A stretch of DNA of 12,905 bases from CAZNNH01 sp964574335 (lineage in GTDB: Bacteria > Acidobacteriota > Vicinamibacteria > Fen-336): the NCBI GenBank assembly GCA_964574335.1, contig CAZNNH010000178.1, forward strand, positions 1-12,905, read 5' to 3'. The position numbers were made by a program, and so were the translations under genes. Of the stretch, positions 6,154 through 12,420 are shown in pieces. A model generated the notes under the pieces. It was not told the DNA's origin, made no database searches, and saw nothing but the letters and a program-made list of their open reading frames with translations. The first letter of the stretch is position 1. Each line of letters opens with the position of its first letter.

Positions 6154-7269
6154 ATGCCTGGCCTCGGCTACGTTCGCATGGCGGCGGCCTTTGTCGCCGT
6201 GGCTGCGTCGCCCACGCTGGCAATCACTGAACCGGCTCGCCCCGCATGGCAAGACCCATCGCCCCATCGAGTGAGCTTCGTCGAGGTGGACGCTGGGGTG
6301 TCTCTCGAAGTCCTCGACTGGGGTGGAACGGGACAAGCGATCGTGCTCCTCGCCGGCTCTGGGAACACGGCGCACATCTTCGATGAGTTCGCCCCCAAGC
6401 TCACCGACTGCTGCCATGTCTACGGCATCACCCGGCGGGGCTATGGTCGCTCCAGCCAGCCCGCATCGGGCTATGACGACCAACGGCTCGCCGACGATGT
6501 CCTGATGGTCCTGAACCGCCTCGACATCCCATCGCCCGTGCTGGTGGGGCATTCCATGGCGGGAGGCGAGCTGACGACGCTGGGCAACCAGCATTCGGAC
6601 CGCCTGGCCGGTCTTGTCTATCTGAGCGCGCTCGGCGATCCCAGAGACTGGCCGGCGAGTGACCCAGCCTACATGGAGCTCGTCAAACACCTGCCGCCTC
6701 CGCCGCCATCCCCGCCGTGCCACGAGGACAGGACGTCGTTCGAAGCCTTCCGCGCGTGGCAGGAGTGCCGCATGAAGTTCGCCGAGCCTGAAGCCGAGTT
6801 CCGCAACGCGTGGTCGACGAATCCCGATGGGAGCGTCGGCCCATACCGGACTCCGCAGAGCGTTCCCGACGCCATCGGCGCGGGGATGAAGAAGCGAGAC
6901 TACTCCCACATTCGCGTGCCCGTCCTGGCGCTCTCCGAATCCCCTCCGCCGACCTCGCTTGACCAGTTGGGGCCCGACGACCCTCAACCGAGAAACGACG
7001 AGGAACGCGCGGCGCAGCTCGCCTTCGGCGCGGCCACCAGAGCGTACATCGACAGGTGGGAGGACAACCTCAGACGCGGCGTCCCCGATGCCCGGATCGT
7101 AGACGTCGGCAAGGGCGGGCACTACATCTTCCTGACCCGCGAAGAGGCCGTCCTTCAGGAGATACACGCCTTCGTGGCGAGCCTGCAGGCTGGGGAACCG
7201 CCCGCAGGCCACCCGAGCGTCCGGCAGACCAGGAGGGGGGATGACCAGACGAGACAGCGTGGCCGGTGA
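6154..7269 (+). CDS. Exported alpha/beta hydrolase, 371 aa
   Basis: Alpha/beta-hydrolase fold enzyme (esterase/lipase/epoxide-hydrolase-like; substrate unknown). ATG 6154 is chosen because GGAGG lies five bases upstream and a signal peptide follows (AAAFVAVAASPTLA). The family's order is visible: strand VSLEVLDWGG, oxyanion region IVLLAGSGNTAHIF, ITRRGYGRSSQP, nucleophile elbow GHSMAGG with Ser134, a cap region (about residues 165-240, including a Pro run), and the catalytic His region GKGGHYIF with His323. The acid residue is not clear: the strand usually carrying it reads VPVLALSESPPP, with Glu but no Asp in the normal place. The last nine codons overlap the next gene by 29 bases, so the two are probably co-transcribed. 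Likely periplasmic. Confidence 0.85.
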   Translation: MPGLGYVRMAAAFVAVAASPTLAITEPARPAWQDPSPHRVSFVEVDAGVSLEVLDWGGTGQAIVLLAGSGNTAHIFDEFAPKLTDCCHVYGITRRGYGRSSQPASGYDDQRLADDVLMVLNRLDIPSPVLVGHSMAGGELTTLGNQHSDRLAGLVYLSALGDPRDWPASDPAYMELVKHLPPPPPSPPCHEDRTSFEAFRAWQECRMKFAEPEAEFRNAWSTNPDGSVGPYRTPQSVPDAIGAGMKKRDYSHIRVPVLALSESPPPTSLDQLGPDDPQPRNDEERAAQLAFGAATRAYIDRWEDNLRRGVPDARIVDVGKGGHYIFLTREEAVLQEIHAFVASLQAGEPPAGHPSVRQTRRGDDQTRQRGR

Positions 7270-7600
7270 ACCTTCCTGTTCCTTCTGTGGGAAGGACGCC
7301 CACCAAGTCCGCAAGCTTGTAGCCGGCCCGAACGTTCGCATCTGTGACGAGTGCATCGGGGTGTGCGTGGACATCGTCAGCGACCACACCCCGACAGTGG
7401 ATGCCCTTTCGGCGGAGATGCCCGACGCCCCGTGGGGCGCCCGCAGCCCTGCTGTGCGGTGTGCCCTCTGCAGGATGCCGTGCCTGGGCGAGGACGTGCT
7501 TCTGGTCGAAGGTAGGGGGGTCATCTGTCGGCCTTGCGTCGCCGACGTCGAGGCTCTCTCTGCAGAGGACAAGTGGGCACGCATCTCAGGAGAACCATGA
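7241..7600 (+). CDS. Stand-alone ClpX-type C4 zinc-finger protein, 119 aa
   Basis: Residues 13-45 closely match the N-terminal zinc-binding domain of ClpX: CSFCGKDAHQVRKLVAGP, then ICDECIGVCVDIV, with zinc ligands Cys13, Cys16, Cys35 and Cys38. In ClpX this domain dimerises and binds adaptors and substrates. No AAA+ ATPase part follows. Instead a second Cys pair set (CALC at 74-77, CRPC at 96-99) suggests another zinc ribbon. It is therefore a small two-zinc protein, perhaps an adaptor or regulator, cytoplasmic. The start is strongly supported by AGGAGG four bases before the ATG, inside the end of the hydrolase gene. Its stop overlaps a possible ATG of the next gene (ATGA at 7597). The exact role is unknown. 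Confidence 0.8.
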   Translation: MTRRDSVAGEPSCSFCGKDAHQVRKLVAGPNVRICDECIGVCVDIVSDHTPTVDALSAEMPDAPWGARSPAVRCALCRMPCLGEDVLLVEGRGVICRPCVADVEALSAEDKWARISGEP

Positions 7601-7635
7601 GGCTGCCGAACGGGCCGTTGGACGGGGGTCGGGGA

Positions 7636-7902
7636 ATGACGGAGCCAGCAACACTCGAGGGTCCGGTAGAGCTCGTTGCAGGCGAGCTCGTGCTGCGGAT
7701 CCCGCTTGCAGCCGGTGGTGACAAGCTGGCGCCATTGGCCCGCGGGATTGGCACCACAGATGAGAACCACCTTACTGTCGCCATACAGCCGTGGCTGGCC
7801 GAGAAGCTCCGAATCGGGGCGGGCAGTCTAGTGATCGTTGGCAACAGCGAGGGCGGGTTCAGAATCACGCGAAGGGCATCGAATGACGAGCAACAGCCGT
7901 GA
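7636..7902 (+). CDS. Small AbrB-like conserved hypothetical protein, 88 aa
   Basis: Resembles an uncharacterised family of about 80 residues found in many proteobacteria and relatives. Key segments are LEGPVELVAGELVLRIPLAAGG, LARGIG, and HLTVAIQPWLAEKLRIGAGSLVIVGN. The last stretch looks like the swapped-hairpin AbrB/SpoVT pattern (a strand, then a helix with KL.I..G, then a strand), which would suggest a dimeric DNA-binding or structural role; this is inference. Start choice: ATG 7636 gives the family length and has a purine-rich upstream (GGGGGTCGGGGA). An ATG at 7597 in the same frame overlaps the preceding stop as ATGA and would add 13 residues; it may be the coupled start. GC3 over the first 42 codons from 7636 is 27/42, among the lowest in the window. 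Confidence 0.7.
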   Translation: MTEPATLEGPVELVAGELVLRIPLAAGGDKLAPLARGIGTTDENHLTVAIQPWLAEKLRIGAGSLVIVGNSEGGFRITRRASNDEQQP

Positions 7903-7923
7903 AGGCGGACAAGCAGGTACGGC

Positions 7924-8220
7924 ATGGGCGCTGATCTCATCGCTGGAGGCTACCTCCTGGCCAAGCCGGGATCCGCCATACCCGCCGGGGCGCTCACCGC
8001 CTCCTCCTGCCTGGCCGACATGGCGCCCGATATGTGGGCCATCGAGTGGGTGAAGGCGACGGACTCGGAGCGCCTGGAGCAAGCCCAGCGGCTCGGACTC
8101 GATGCCGCAAGCGTGCCGGACCTGGTGGAGTGGGCTACCAGCGAGTTCGATTCGGGCCTACTGTGGCCGAACGTCTTCACGGGAGTAGAGAAGGCCCGTG
8201 AGACCGGCGGATCAAGTTAG
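7924..8220 (+). CDS. Hypothetical protein, 98 aa
   Basis: Not recognised. Soluble, acidic and without a signal peptide. It opens with a beta-type segment (MGADLIAGGYLLAKPG), then a stretch containing CLADMAPDMWAIEWV, a charged helix (SERLEQAQRLGL), a second helix (VPDLVEWATSEF), and a Trp/Pro segment (LLWPNVFTGVEKARE). The even spread of helices and well-formed hydrophobic positions argue for a real gene. It starts 21 bases after the AbrB-like gene, with only a weak GCAGG upstream, and probably belongs to the same transcript. Confidence 0.65.
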   Translation: MGADLIAGGYLLAKPGSAIPAGALTASSCLADMAPDMWAIEWVKATDSERLEQAQRLGLDAASVPDLVEWATSEFDSGLLWPNVFTGVEKARETGGSS

Positions 8221-8235
8221 GTAACTGGAGGGGGG

Positions 8236-8688
8236 ATGCGGGTCCAAGGTTTGCTGATCCTGGTCCTGGCGGGGAGCGTTGGACAGCCAGCGATGGAGGA
8301 GGCCGTCTGCCGGCCTGCGGGTCCCGAGGACACGACCCTGCTCGGTCACATGCCCTACACCGTCCGGACCAACGGTGAGTTCCGCGTCGTTCAGGGCACC
8401 GTGGTGGATCCAGTCGGTGAGCCCGTGGAGGGTGCCCTGGTCGAGATCTTCGACCACCCGGAGCAAAGCAGTTGGTACGGTCTGGTCGAAGAGGATGGCC
8501 CGCAGCACAGGGTCGCCGCCTGCCGGACCGGGCCGTCCGGCCGATACCGCTTCGATGGGGTCCCCGCGGGTCACTACGATCTGCGGGTGGGAGCCAGCGG
8601 GTTCAACGGCGCCCTTCACTGGATCTACGTGAACCCGAAGGGGAGGGGTCGAAGGGAGCTCGTAGTGCGGCTCGAGCTCGGGACCTAG
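8236..8688 (+). CDS. Secreted protein with carboxypeptidase-regulatory-like (Cna-B-type) domain, 150 aa
   Basis: The start is well supported by GGAGGGGGG directly before the ATG. MRVQGLLILVLAGSVG is a short signal peptide. Residues about 52-145 have the beta-sandwich pattern of carboxypeptidase D regulatory-like domains: VQGTVVDPVGEPVEGALVEIF, then GPSGRYRFDGVPAGHYDLRV and a closing strand RRELVVRLELG. Such domains are usually structural or binding modules of exported proteins. Here it is the whole mature protein with no enzyme attached. Two Cys in the mature part (CRPAG, AACRTG) may form a disulfide. Starts 15 bases after the previous stop and is followed by another exported protein, suggesting co-expression. 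Confidence 0.78.
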   Translation: MRVQGLLILVLAGSVGQPAMEEAVCRPAGPEDTTLLGHMPYTVRTNGEFRVVQGTVVDPVGEPVEGALVEIFDHPEQSSWYGLVEEDGPQHRVAACRTGPSGRYRFDGVPAGHYDLRVGASGFNGALHWIYVNPKGRGRRELVVRLELGT

Positions 8689-8714
8689 TGCGGCACGCGT
8701 CGCCAGGAGGAATC

Positions 8715-9227
8715 ATGCGGCAGCCACGAAGGATACGAGGCGCAGTGGTCGGGGTGGCGCTGGCGATGGTCTGCGGCGACGCTCGCGGGGCGGAGGACGT
8801 CCCCGAGGACTCGCAGCTCTATGCCGCTGCCTTGCAGGCCGCCTTGGAGGCGGAGAACGGGCTGTTCGAGACCATTGGCCAGGAGATGGAATCGGAGATC
8901 CTCGTCATCGGGGAGACGACGTCCATCACGGAGGGCCTGGCGGGCCAGTCTGGCCGGTTCCGAGTATCTGTCGTGAACGAAGACCACCTGCGGGGCCGTT
9001 TTCGCAAGGAGAACAAGCCGCTGCCGGTCTTCAAGCTCTTCCAGGCTCGGCTCGAGAACGGCCGGCTCGTGGTCGGCCTCAACAGGTACTGGTTCCGGTA
9101 CGAGAAGAAGCTGTTCGGGCGCCCGACCTACACCTGGTCGCTGGAGGGCGGAGTGAACGTCCTGTTCGAGTACGACTGCGAACGCGGCAGGTACGTCATC
9201 ATCGATGCCGAGACCTGGGGGGTCTAG
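8715..9227 (+). CDS. Hypothetical exported protein, 170 aa
   Basis: Not recognised. ATG 8715 is chosen for the AGGAGG seven bases upstream and for the signal peptide that follows (basic MRQPRRIRG, core AVVGVALAMVCG, cleavage likely after DARG or ARGA). The frame is open further upstream, but that part is Arg/Gly-rich and overlaps the previous gene. The mature protein starts with a helix (SQLYAAALQAALEAENGLFETIGQ), then runs in strands (SEILVIGETTSI, GRFRVSVVNEDH, GRLVVGLNRYWFRYEKK, GVNVLFEYDCERGRYVIIDAETW). Probably a periplasmic alpha+beta protein. GC3 over the first 42 codons is 34/42, between the low-GC3 accessory genes and the core. Confidence 0.72.
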   Translation: MRQPRRIRGAVVGVALAMVCGDARGAEDVPEDSQLYAAALQAALEAENGLFETIGQEMESEILVIGETTSITEGLAGQSGRFRVSVVNEDHLRGRFRKENKPLPVFKLFQARLENGRLVVGLNRYWFRYEKKLFGRPTYTWSLEGGVNVLFEYDCERGRYVIIDAETWGV

Positions 9228-9314
9228 GGCGCGCAAGCCCCATCCCGGTGCGTGACGCCCTGCAGCTGCCCGAGGGTTGCGGAACCCGCGCCGAGACCGT
9301 CCAGTCACCCAGGT

Positions 9315-9601
9315 GGTGGCGTCCCCTACCTGGGTACCTGGCGCTACAGGCAGACCATGATCGACGGCCTCGCCTACGAGTCGGAGCGGATCACCGTGGC
9401 CGACGGGGTTTCGGCAACCCTGAGGTGGCGAGTCGGGTGTTGGCGCGCCACCCCTCCGACACGGTGGCGGCGCGTTTCAACCCCATGCGACCCGCCCAGG
9501 CGGTGTTGTCGTCGGACCTGCCGACCTACATGAGCGCGGTGCTGGGCCTCGGTCTGTCGATGCTGCTGCGGGGGGTGGGGTTCATCCTCTTCGGGCGCTG
9601 A
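9315..9601 (+). pseudogene. Decayed DUF3592 membrane protein gene (truncated, frameshifted)
   Basis: Two pieces in different frames add up to the back part of a DUF3592 protein. In one frame (from 9315) the reading is GGVPYLGTWRYRQTMIDG followed by LAYESERITVADGVS, matching the strand pattern around the family's Y.V.G..Y motif. Near 9408-9414 (GGGGTTTCGGC) the frame must shift by -1. It then continues FGNPEVASRVLARHP, VAARFNPMRPAQAVLSSD and a final membrane segment to the stop at 9601, matching the family's GS..A..V..YP, V.YNP..P..A.L and C-terminal helix. No N-terminal membrane segment is seen upstream in any frame. It is most likely gene debris; a sequencing error at the T-run is possible for the frameshift but not for the missing N-terminus. 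Confidence 0.65.
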
Positions 9602-9753
9602 CGTGGTCCAAGGACTCCCGTCGACGAGTATCGGCCCTTCCCCGCCGCCGGCTCACGGGACTCCGAGGCAACCCATCGATCTCGGCGATGGCTCCTTGCT
9701 GGGATGGTCCGGCTGGCCAGGCTAGGCTCGGCAACGGTACTCGGGATACGCTG

Positions 9754-10599
9754 ATGCCGGCCATGGAAATGACCCTGTTGCGTTTCGCGGGATTCGGCAT
9801 CGCGGCCCGGATCCTGATCAGGAGGCACCTGGTGCTCGGCTTTCTCGTCACCCTCTTGCTGGCGCAGCCCGTCCAGGCGGGGTCACTCACCGCCGACCTC
9901 CTCGTCACCAACGAGCCCGGCACCGTCTTCCTGCGCCGGGAGCAGGGGGAGAGCTTCGCGCCATCGAACGTCAAGACAGCCCGCCGCGGTGAGCCGGTGG
10001 CCGCCTTCATCCTCTTCTCGGACTGTCAACCCGACGACGAGGGCGACTGCGACGTCAGGGTCGACATGGTGGTCGAGAGTCCCATGGGCGAGGTCTACGG
10101 CGAGTCGAGAGACGCTGAGGTGTGGACGGGCAGCGCGCCACCGTCTCCCGGAACCATCGAGATCGGCGTCGGGTACCTGATGATCCGGATCGAGCCGGAC
10201 GATCCTCCCGGTCAGTACCGGATCAAGGCTCACATCAGGGATCGCATCGCCGGAGTCGCCCTGGACCGCGAGTGGGCTTTCGATGTGGCTCCCCTCTCGC
10301 CTCGCGACTCCCCGGCGTGGCCCGCGGATCGGCCCAAGCCCACCCTCACTGGCTTCTGGAAGGACCATTGTGAGGACGACTTTGGGCTGAAGATCGAGCC
10401 GGCCGGCGACGAGCTCTACTCGATCTCCTTCTGTGGCCCCGGTGGCTGTTTCGACCCGGACACCTACCGGCCCAACTCGCCGATCTTCGGTGACGACGCG
10501 TATCGGGTCATCGACGCCGACACGCTGGAGGTGTTGGGCGGCGACGGCTTCTCGACGTACTACAGATGCCCAGGCTCATCCGCGCCGCGTGAGCGTTGA
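9754..10599 (+). CDS. Exported two-domain hypothetical protein, 281 aa
   Basis: Signal or anchor segment LVLGFLVTLLLAQPVQA, cleavage after VQA. Two domains seem to follow. Residues about 60-190 are beta-rich (GEPVAAFILFSDC, CDVRVDMVVESPMGEVY, YLMIRIEPDDPPGQYRIKAH, a pattern like Ig-fold domains). Residues about 203-275 (TGFWKDHCEDDFGLKIEP, SISFCGPGGCFDPDTYRP, FGDDAYRVIDADTLEV) resemble a small domain I recall as a separate hypothetical protein in proteobacteria. Four Cys in the second domain suggest disulfides. Start is uncertain: codons end mainly in G/C from ATG 9754 onward (24 of 27) but not before, favouring 9754. A GTG at 9832 has AGGAGG six bases upstream but would leave a signal with no basic residue. 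Confidence 0.75.
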   Translation: MPAMEMTLLRFAGFGIAARILIRRHLVLGFLVTLLLAQPVQAGSLTADLLVTNEPGTVFLRREQGESFAPSNVKTARRGEPVAAFILFSDCQPDDEGDCDVRVDMVVESPMGEVYGESRDAEVWTGSAPPSPGTIEIGVGYLMIRIEPDDPPGQYRIKAHIRDRIAGVALDREWAFDVAPLSPRDSPAWPADRPKPTLTGFWKDHCEDDFGLKIEPAGDELYSISFCGPGGCFDPDTYRPNSPIFGDDAYRVIDADTLEVLGGDGFSTYYRCPGSSAPRER

Positions 10600-10666
10600 A
10601 AGGCATATCCATCGGCTGAACCTGGGGCGTCGTGCCCTGGGCTGGTCCGAGAGTGAAGGAGGCAAC

Positions 10667-10771
10667 ATGAGCCCACCAAAGACCCGCGCGCATCGCACGA
10701 GGCTGCTGGTACTGGGCGGCGGCGGTGCCGGCGCCAAGTCCTCCAAGCGCCGCGGTCGTCGCGACGCCTGA
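10667..10771 (+). CDS. Possible 34-aa basic small protein
   Basis: Starts with ATG after a good Shine-Dalgarno (GGAGG five bases upstream) and ends 13 bases before murJ. The product begins MSPPKTRAHRTRLLVLGGGG, followed by a Lys/Arg-rich tail. It has many Arg/Lys and a Gly run and no known domain. It could be a real small protein, a leader peptide whose translation couples to murJ (which has a poor Shine-Dalgarno), or a chance ORF in high-GC DNA. The Shine-Dalgarno is the only strong support. Confidence 0.4.
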   Translation: MSPPKTRAHRTRLLVLGGGGAGAKSSKRRGRRDA

Positions 10772-10784
10772 ACCTCGCAGCGCG

Positions 10785-12362
10785 ATGGGCCGGAGCGGCG
10801 CCAGCCCCATCCTGCGGGCCTCGGCCGTGTCGGCCGTCGGCACCGCCCTCTCCCGGATCCTGGGGGCGGCCCGCGACGTCGCCCTGAGCCACGTCTTCGG
10901 TGCCGGCCGCTCCTCGGACGCCTTCTGGCTGGCCTGGACCATCCCCAGCCTGTTCCGTCGCTTCGTGGCCGACGAGGGCCTGACCGGCGCGCTGATCCCG
11001 GCGGTGGCCCAGACCGAGCGCCTCGAGGGCGCCGAGGGGGCCCGGCGCCTGGCGAACGCGACCTTGGCCGCCCTGCTGCTGGTCTGCGGCGGGATCGTCC
11101 TGTGCGGCATCCTCGGCGCGCCGTGGCTGGTCGAGGCCTTCGCCTTCGGCTTCACGGACGATCCGGCGAAGTTCCGGCTGACCGTCTCGCTGACGAGGTG
11201 GCTGCTGCCGTTCGTGCTGTTCGTCAGCCTGGTCTCCTACTGCGAGGCGCTGCTCAACCATCGCGGCCGCTTCTTCGTCCCCAAGATCGCCCCCGGCCTG
11301 GTCAGCGGGTCGATCGCCGCCGCTGCGCTGGCGCTGGCCGGACGCTTCCGGGAGCCCGTCGACGCGCTGGTGGTCGGTGTCTGGTTCGGCGGCCTGATCC
11401 ACCTCCTGGTCTGCCTGCCACCCCTGGTGCGCTGCTGGGGGCTGCCGCTCCCCTCTCTGGCCGGGTTCGCCGAGCCACGGTTCCGCAGGTTCCTGGGCGA
11501 GATGGGCAAGGTGGCCCTGATCGGCCTGGCGGCCCAGGCCAACGTCGTGCTCCTGCGCCAGCTCGCCTCCCTGCTGCCCGAGGGCTCGCTGACCCAGTAC
11601 TGGTACGCCAACCGCGTCGTCGACCTGGCCCAGGGGGCCATCGCCGTCGGCGTCGGCAGCGCGCTGCTTCCCGCCGTCGCCCGGGACGCCGCCGAGCGGC
11701 ACTGGGAGGCCTTCCGCGGCCACCTGGCGGAGGCAGTCCAACTGGTCGGCCTGGTGCTGCTGCCGGCCGCCGGTCTGCTGCTGGCGCTGGGCGGACCGAT
11801 CGTCTCCTTGCTCTTCCTGCACGGCCGGTTCGCCGCCTCGGATGCCGCCCACACGGCCGCCACGCTCCGCACGATGGTGCCCTTCATGCTGGCGCTGGCC
11901 GGCATCAACATCATCAAGAAGGCCTTCTTCGCCCTCGACGACCGGACCTCGCTGCTGCTCGTCGGTATCGCCGGGCTGGGCGTGACCGGGCTCGCCGGCT
12001 GGGTCCTGTCCAGCCGGCTCGGCGTCCGCGGCCTCGGGCTCGCGCTGTCGATCTCGGCGAGCGCCCAGCTCGTCGCCTACCTGGTGATCCTCGAACGCAA
12101 GACGGGAGGCCAGCTCGGTCTGGCCGCGCTCGCCGCGCCTCTGGGACGGCTGCTCGGCGCCTCGATCCCCTCGTCGCTGGTCGCCCTGGGGATCGCCGGA
12201 GCCGGGAGCTGGAGCCTCGGGGCTGCCTCGCCCCGCAACTGGGTGGTCCTCGCCGCAGCCGGCCTCGCGGCGGGCGTCGTCTACCTGGGTCTCGGGTCGC
12301 TGCTCGGCGTCGCCGAGCTGCGACACCTCGTCTCCCGGCTGGTCCCGCGCCGTTCCTCGTAG
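10785..12362 (+). CDS. murJ: Lipid II flippase MurJ (MviN family)
   Basis: 525 aa, close to the usual length of about 510. Integral inner-membrane protein of the MOP superfamily that moves lipid II across the membrane for peptidoglycan synthesis. The sequence is hydrophobic along its length, in about 13-14 segments. Functional residues known from E. coli MurJ are present: SRILGAARD carries Arg24 and Arg30 (R18 and R24 in E. coli), SSDAF carries Asp45 (D39), PSLFRRF carries Arg58 (R52), and YWYANRVVD carries Arg277 (R270). The position of E. coli Glu273 is Asp280 here, a conservative change. ATG 10785 is chosen because the protein then starts at the family's normal distance from the first helix; the frame is open 20 codons upstream. 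No clear Shine-Dalgarno, so translation may couple to the small ORF upstream. GC3 is 41/42 over the first 42 codons, typical of the core genome. Confidence 0.95.
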   Translation: MGRSGASPILRASAVSAVGTALSRILGAARDVALSHVFGAGRSSDAFWLAWTIPSLFRRFVADEGLTGALIPAVAQTERLEGAEGARRLANATLAALLLVCGGIVLCGILGAPWLVEAFAFGFTDDPAKFRLTVSLTRWLLPFVLFVSLVSYCEALLNHRGRFFVPKIAPGLVSGSIAAAALALAGRFREPVDALVVGVWFGGLIHLLVCLPPLVRCWGLPLPSLAGFAEPRFRRFLGEMGKVALIGLAAQANVVLLRQLASLLPEGSLTQYWYANRVVDLAQGAIAVGVGSALLPAVARDAAERHWEAFRGHLAEAVQLVGLVLLPAAGLLLALGGPIVSLLFLHGRFAASDAAHTAATLRTMVPFMLALAGINIIKKAFFALDDRTSLLLVGIAGLGVTGLAGWVLSSRLGVRGLGLALSISASAQLVAYLVILERKTGGQLGLAALAAPLGRLLGASIPSSLVALGIAGAGSWSLGAASPRNWVVLAAAGLAAGVVYLGLGSLLGVAELRHLVSRLVPRRSS

Positions 12363-12408
12363 GGGCCGGCTCCGCTCTCGGGAGCCTGCGCCTCGCGCTC
12401 CAGCTCGG

Positions 12409-12420
12409 TAGAATGCCCGC
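12409..12420 (+). promoter_or_regulatory. Likely -10 box for a leaderless zinc-ribbon gene
   Basis: TAGAAT (12409-12414) is followed by six bases and the GTG start codon. At this distance transcription would start at or next to the GTG, and no Shine-Dalgarno is present, so the mRNA is probably leaderless. No convincing -35 hexamer is seen upstream. Confidence 0.5.

Noticed and set aside
6091..7770. A 559-codon open frame on the minus strand
   Set aside because: It runs antisense across the hydrolase, the ClpX-type zinc finger and part of the AbrB-like gene, all of which have recognisable domains and good ribosome-binding sites. The translation has no domain.
3189..9227. Integron cassette array (many small same-strand genes plus a toxin-antitoxin pair)
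   Set aside because: Most gaps between genes are 13-60 bases or the genes overlap, too short for attC sites. No matched RYYYAAC/GTTRRRY core boxes were seen in the longer gaps, and there is no integrase.
9812..9823. Perfect 12-base palindrome TCCTGATCAGGA
   Set aside because: It lies inside the coding frame that starts at 9754 and overlaps a Shine-Dalgarno-like AGGAGG; a single short palindrome is not enough to call an operator.
10560..12326. A 588-codon open frame on the minus strand
   Set aside because: It is antisense to murJ and its translation is dominated by Gln, Gly, Glu, Asp and Arg, the usual result of reading high-GC3 codons backwards. No domain is visible, and MurJ on the plus strand is certain.
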